This document shows positions 14,159-14,601 of a stretch of DNA of 14,601 nt, one piece after another. The stretch is from Persephonella sp964519345 (GTDB lineage: Bacteria > Aquificota > Aquificia > Aquificales > Hydrogenothermaceae), in NCBI GenBank assembly GCA_964519345.1, contig CAZFKX010000027.1, forward strand, positions 1 through 14,601. Direction: 5' to 3'. Made by a program: the position numbers and the translations under genes. Each line of letters opens with the position of its first letter. Position 1 is the stretch's first letter. The notes below the pieces were generated by a model. The model worked only from the letters and a program-made list of their open reading frames with translations. It had not been told where the DNA came from and ran no database searches.

Positions 14159-14601
14159 ATGGCAAGGCCGGTGCCGATTGAAAAATTAAGAAACATAGGT
14201 ATTGTTGCCCATATTGATGCGGGTAAAACAACGACTACGGAGAGAATCCTGTTCTATACAGGTAAAACATATAAGATAGGAGAAGTGCACGAAGGCGCTG
14301 CTACTATGGACTGGATGGAACAGGAAAAAGAAAGAGGTATTACAATAACATCTGCTACTACGGCGGCATACTGGAAAGGATACCAGCTTAATATTATTGA
14401 TACACCTGGTCACGTTGATTTTACGGCTGAAGTAGAAAGATCATTAAAGGTGTTAGATGGAGCAGTAGTTGTTCTTGATGGTAATGCTGGTGTAGAGCCA
14501 CAAACAGAAACCGTTTGAAGACAAGCTGATAAATATGGAGTGCCAAGAATGTGTTTTATCAATAAGCTTGATAAGGTTGGTGGTGATTTTGATACTACTT
14601 T
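14159..14601 (+). CDS. fusA: Elongation factor G, N-terminal part (runs off window; in-frame TGA at codon 120)
   Basis: This is the first 147 codons of EF-G, the GTPase that drives ribosomal translocation. It starts MARPVPIEKLRNIGIVAHID, with GGAGG (14144-14148) ten bases upstream. G1 AHIDAGKT is at 17-24, G2 RGITIT at 59-64, G3 DTPGH at 81-85 and G4 NKLD at 135-138. Codon 120 is TGA, exactly where EF-G normally has Trp in ETVWRQA. The frame stays open and clearly EF-G after it (RQADKYGVPRMCFINKLDKV). A single G to A change from TGG explains it. Because fusA in the str operon is normally essential, a sequence error is the simplest reading; a true nonsense mutation, readthrough, or a second fusA elsewhere are alternatives. 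Confidence 0.93.
14516..14518 (+). other. In-frame TGA within fusA at a conserved Trp codon
   Basis: The TGA interrupts fusA after ETV at codon 119, and homology resumes at once with RQADKY in the same frame. No insertion or deletion is involved. It is the only interrupted gene in the window. Confidence 0.95.

Noticed and set aside
14516..14518. UGA as selenocysteine or genome-wide recoding to Trp
   Set aside because: The position is Trp in EF-G, not Cys; no SECIS-like hairpin is evident just downstream. The tRNA-Trp has anticodon CCA with normal G24, and all other Trp codons are TGG.
1..14601. Mobile elements, CRISPR arrays, integration sites
   Set aside because: No transposase, direct repeat array, or terminal inverted repeat was seen; the gene order is continuous housekeeping DNA.

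Overview
The window is a core translation and transcription gene cluster from an AT-rich bacterium. All genes lie on the + strand in the order tuf(3' end)-rpmG-tRNA-Trp-secE-nusG-rplK-rplA-rplJ-rplL-rpoB-rpoC-rpsL-rpsG-fusA(5' part). The most likely host is a thermophile of the Aquificota, probably a Persephonella/Sulfurihydrogenibium-like Hydrogenothermaceae member. This is inference. It rests on a NusG with an extra domain inside its NGN domain (known from Aquifex), an L10 tail long enough for three L12 dimers (known from thermophiles), enlarged beta and beta' subunits, and heavy use of AGA (Arg) and ATA (Ile) codons. No database search was possible.

Layout. Positions 1-610 hold the EF-Tu C-terminus, ribosomal protein bL33, a tRNA-Trp(CCA) embedded in the mRNA, and SecE. 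Positions 627-3600 hold nusG and the L11-L1-L10-L12 ribosomal stalk genes, with gaps of 2-37 bases. Positions 3601-3723 carry a clear attenuator-like hairpin before rpoB. rpoB (1491 codons) and rpoC (1586 codons) fill 3724-13010. A GC-rich hairpin with a T-rich tail lies between them, and its 3' arm could instead pair with the rpoC ribosome binding site. rpoC ends in a strong intrinsic terminator. After it comes a near-consensus sigma70-type promoter (TTGACT, 17 bases, TATAAT) that should start the separate str unit rpsL-rpsG-fusA. fusA runs off the window.

How the genes work together. The cluster makes ribosomal stalk and decoding-centre proteins, both GTPase elongation factors, a tRNA, the translocon subunit SecE, RNA polymerase beta and beta', and the factor NusG that links polymerase to the ribosome. 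The hairpins before rpoB and rpoC would let one long transcript supply more ribosomal protein than polymerase.

No undescribed defence or mobile system is visible; this is housekeeping DNA. The main points of interest are: an in-frame TGA at the conserved Trp codon 120 of fusA, although every other stop in the window is TAA or TAG and every other Trp codon is TGG; a four-cysteine zinc-ribbon-like insert near the N-terminus of RpoB; a tandem 58-residue duplication near the C-terminus of RpoC; a possible second duplicated segment in the N-terminal part of RpoC; and the possible two-state hairpin in front of rpoC.
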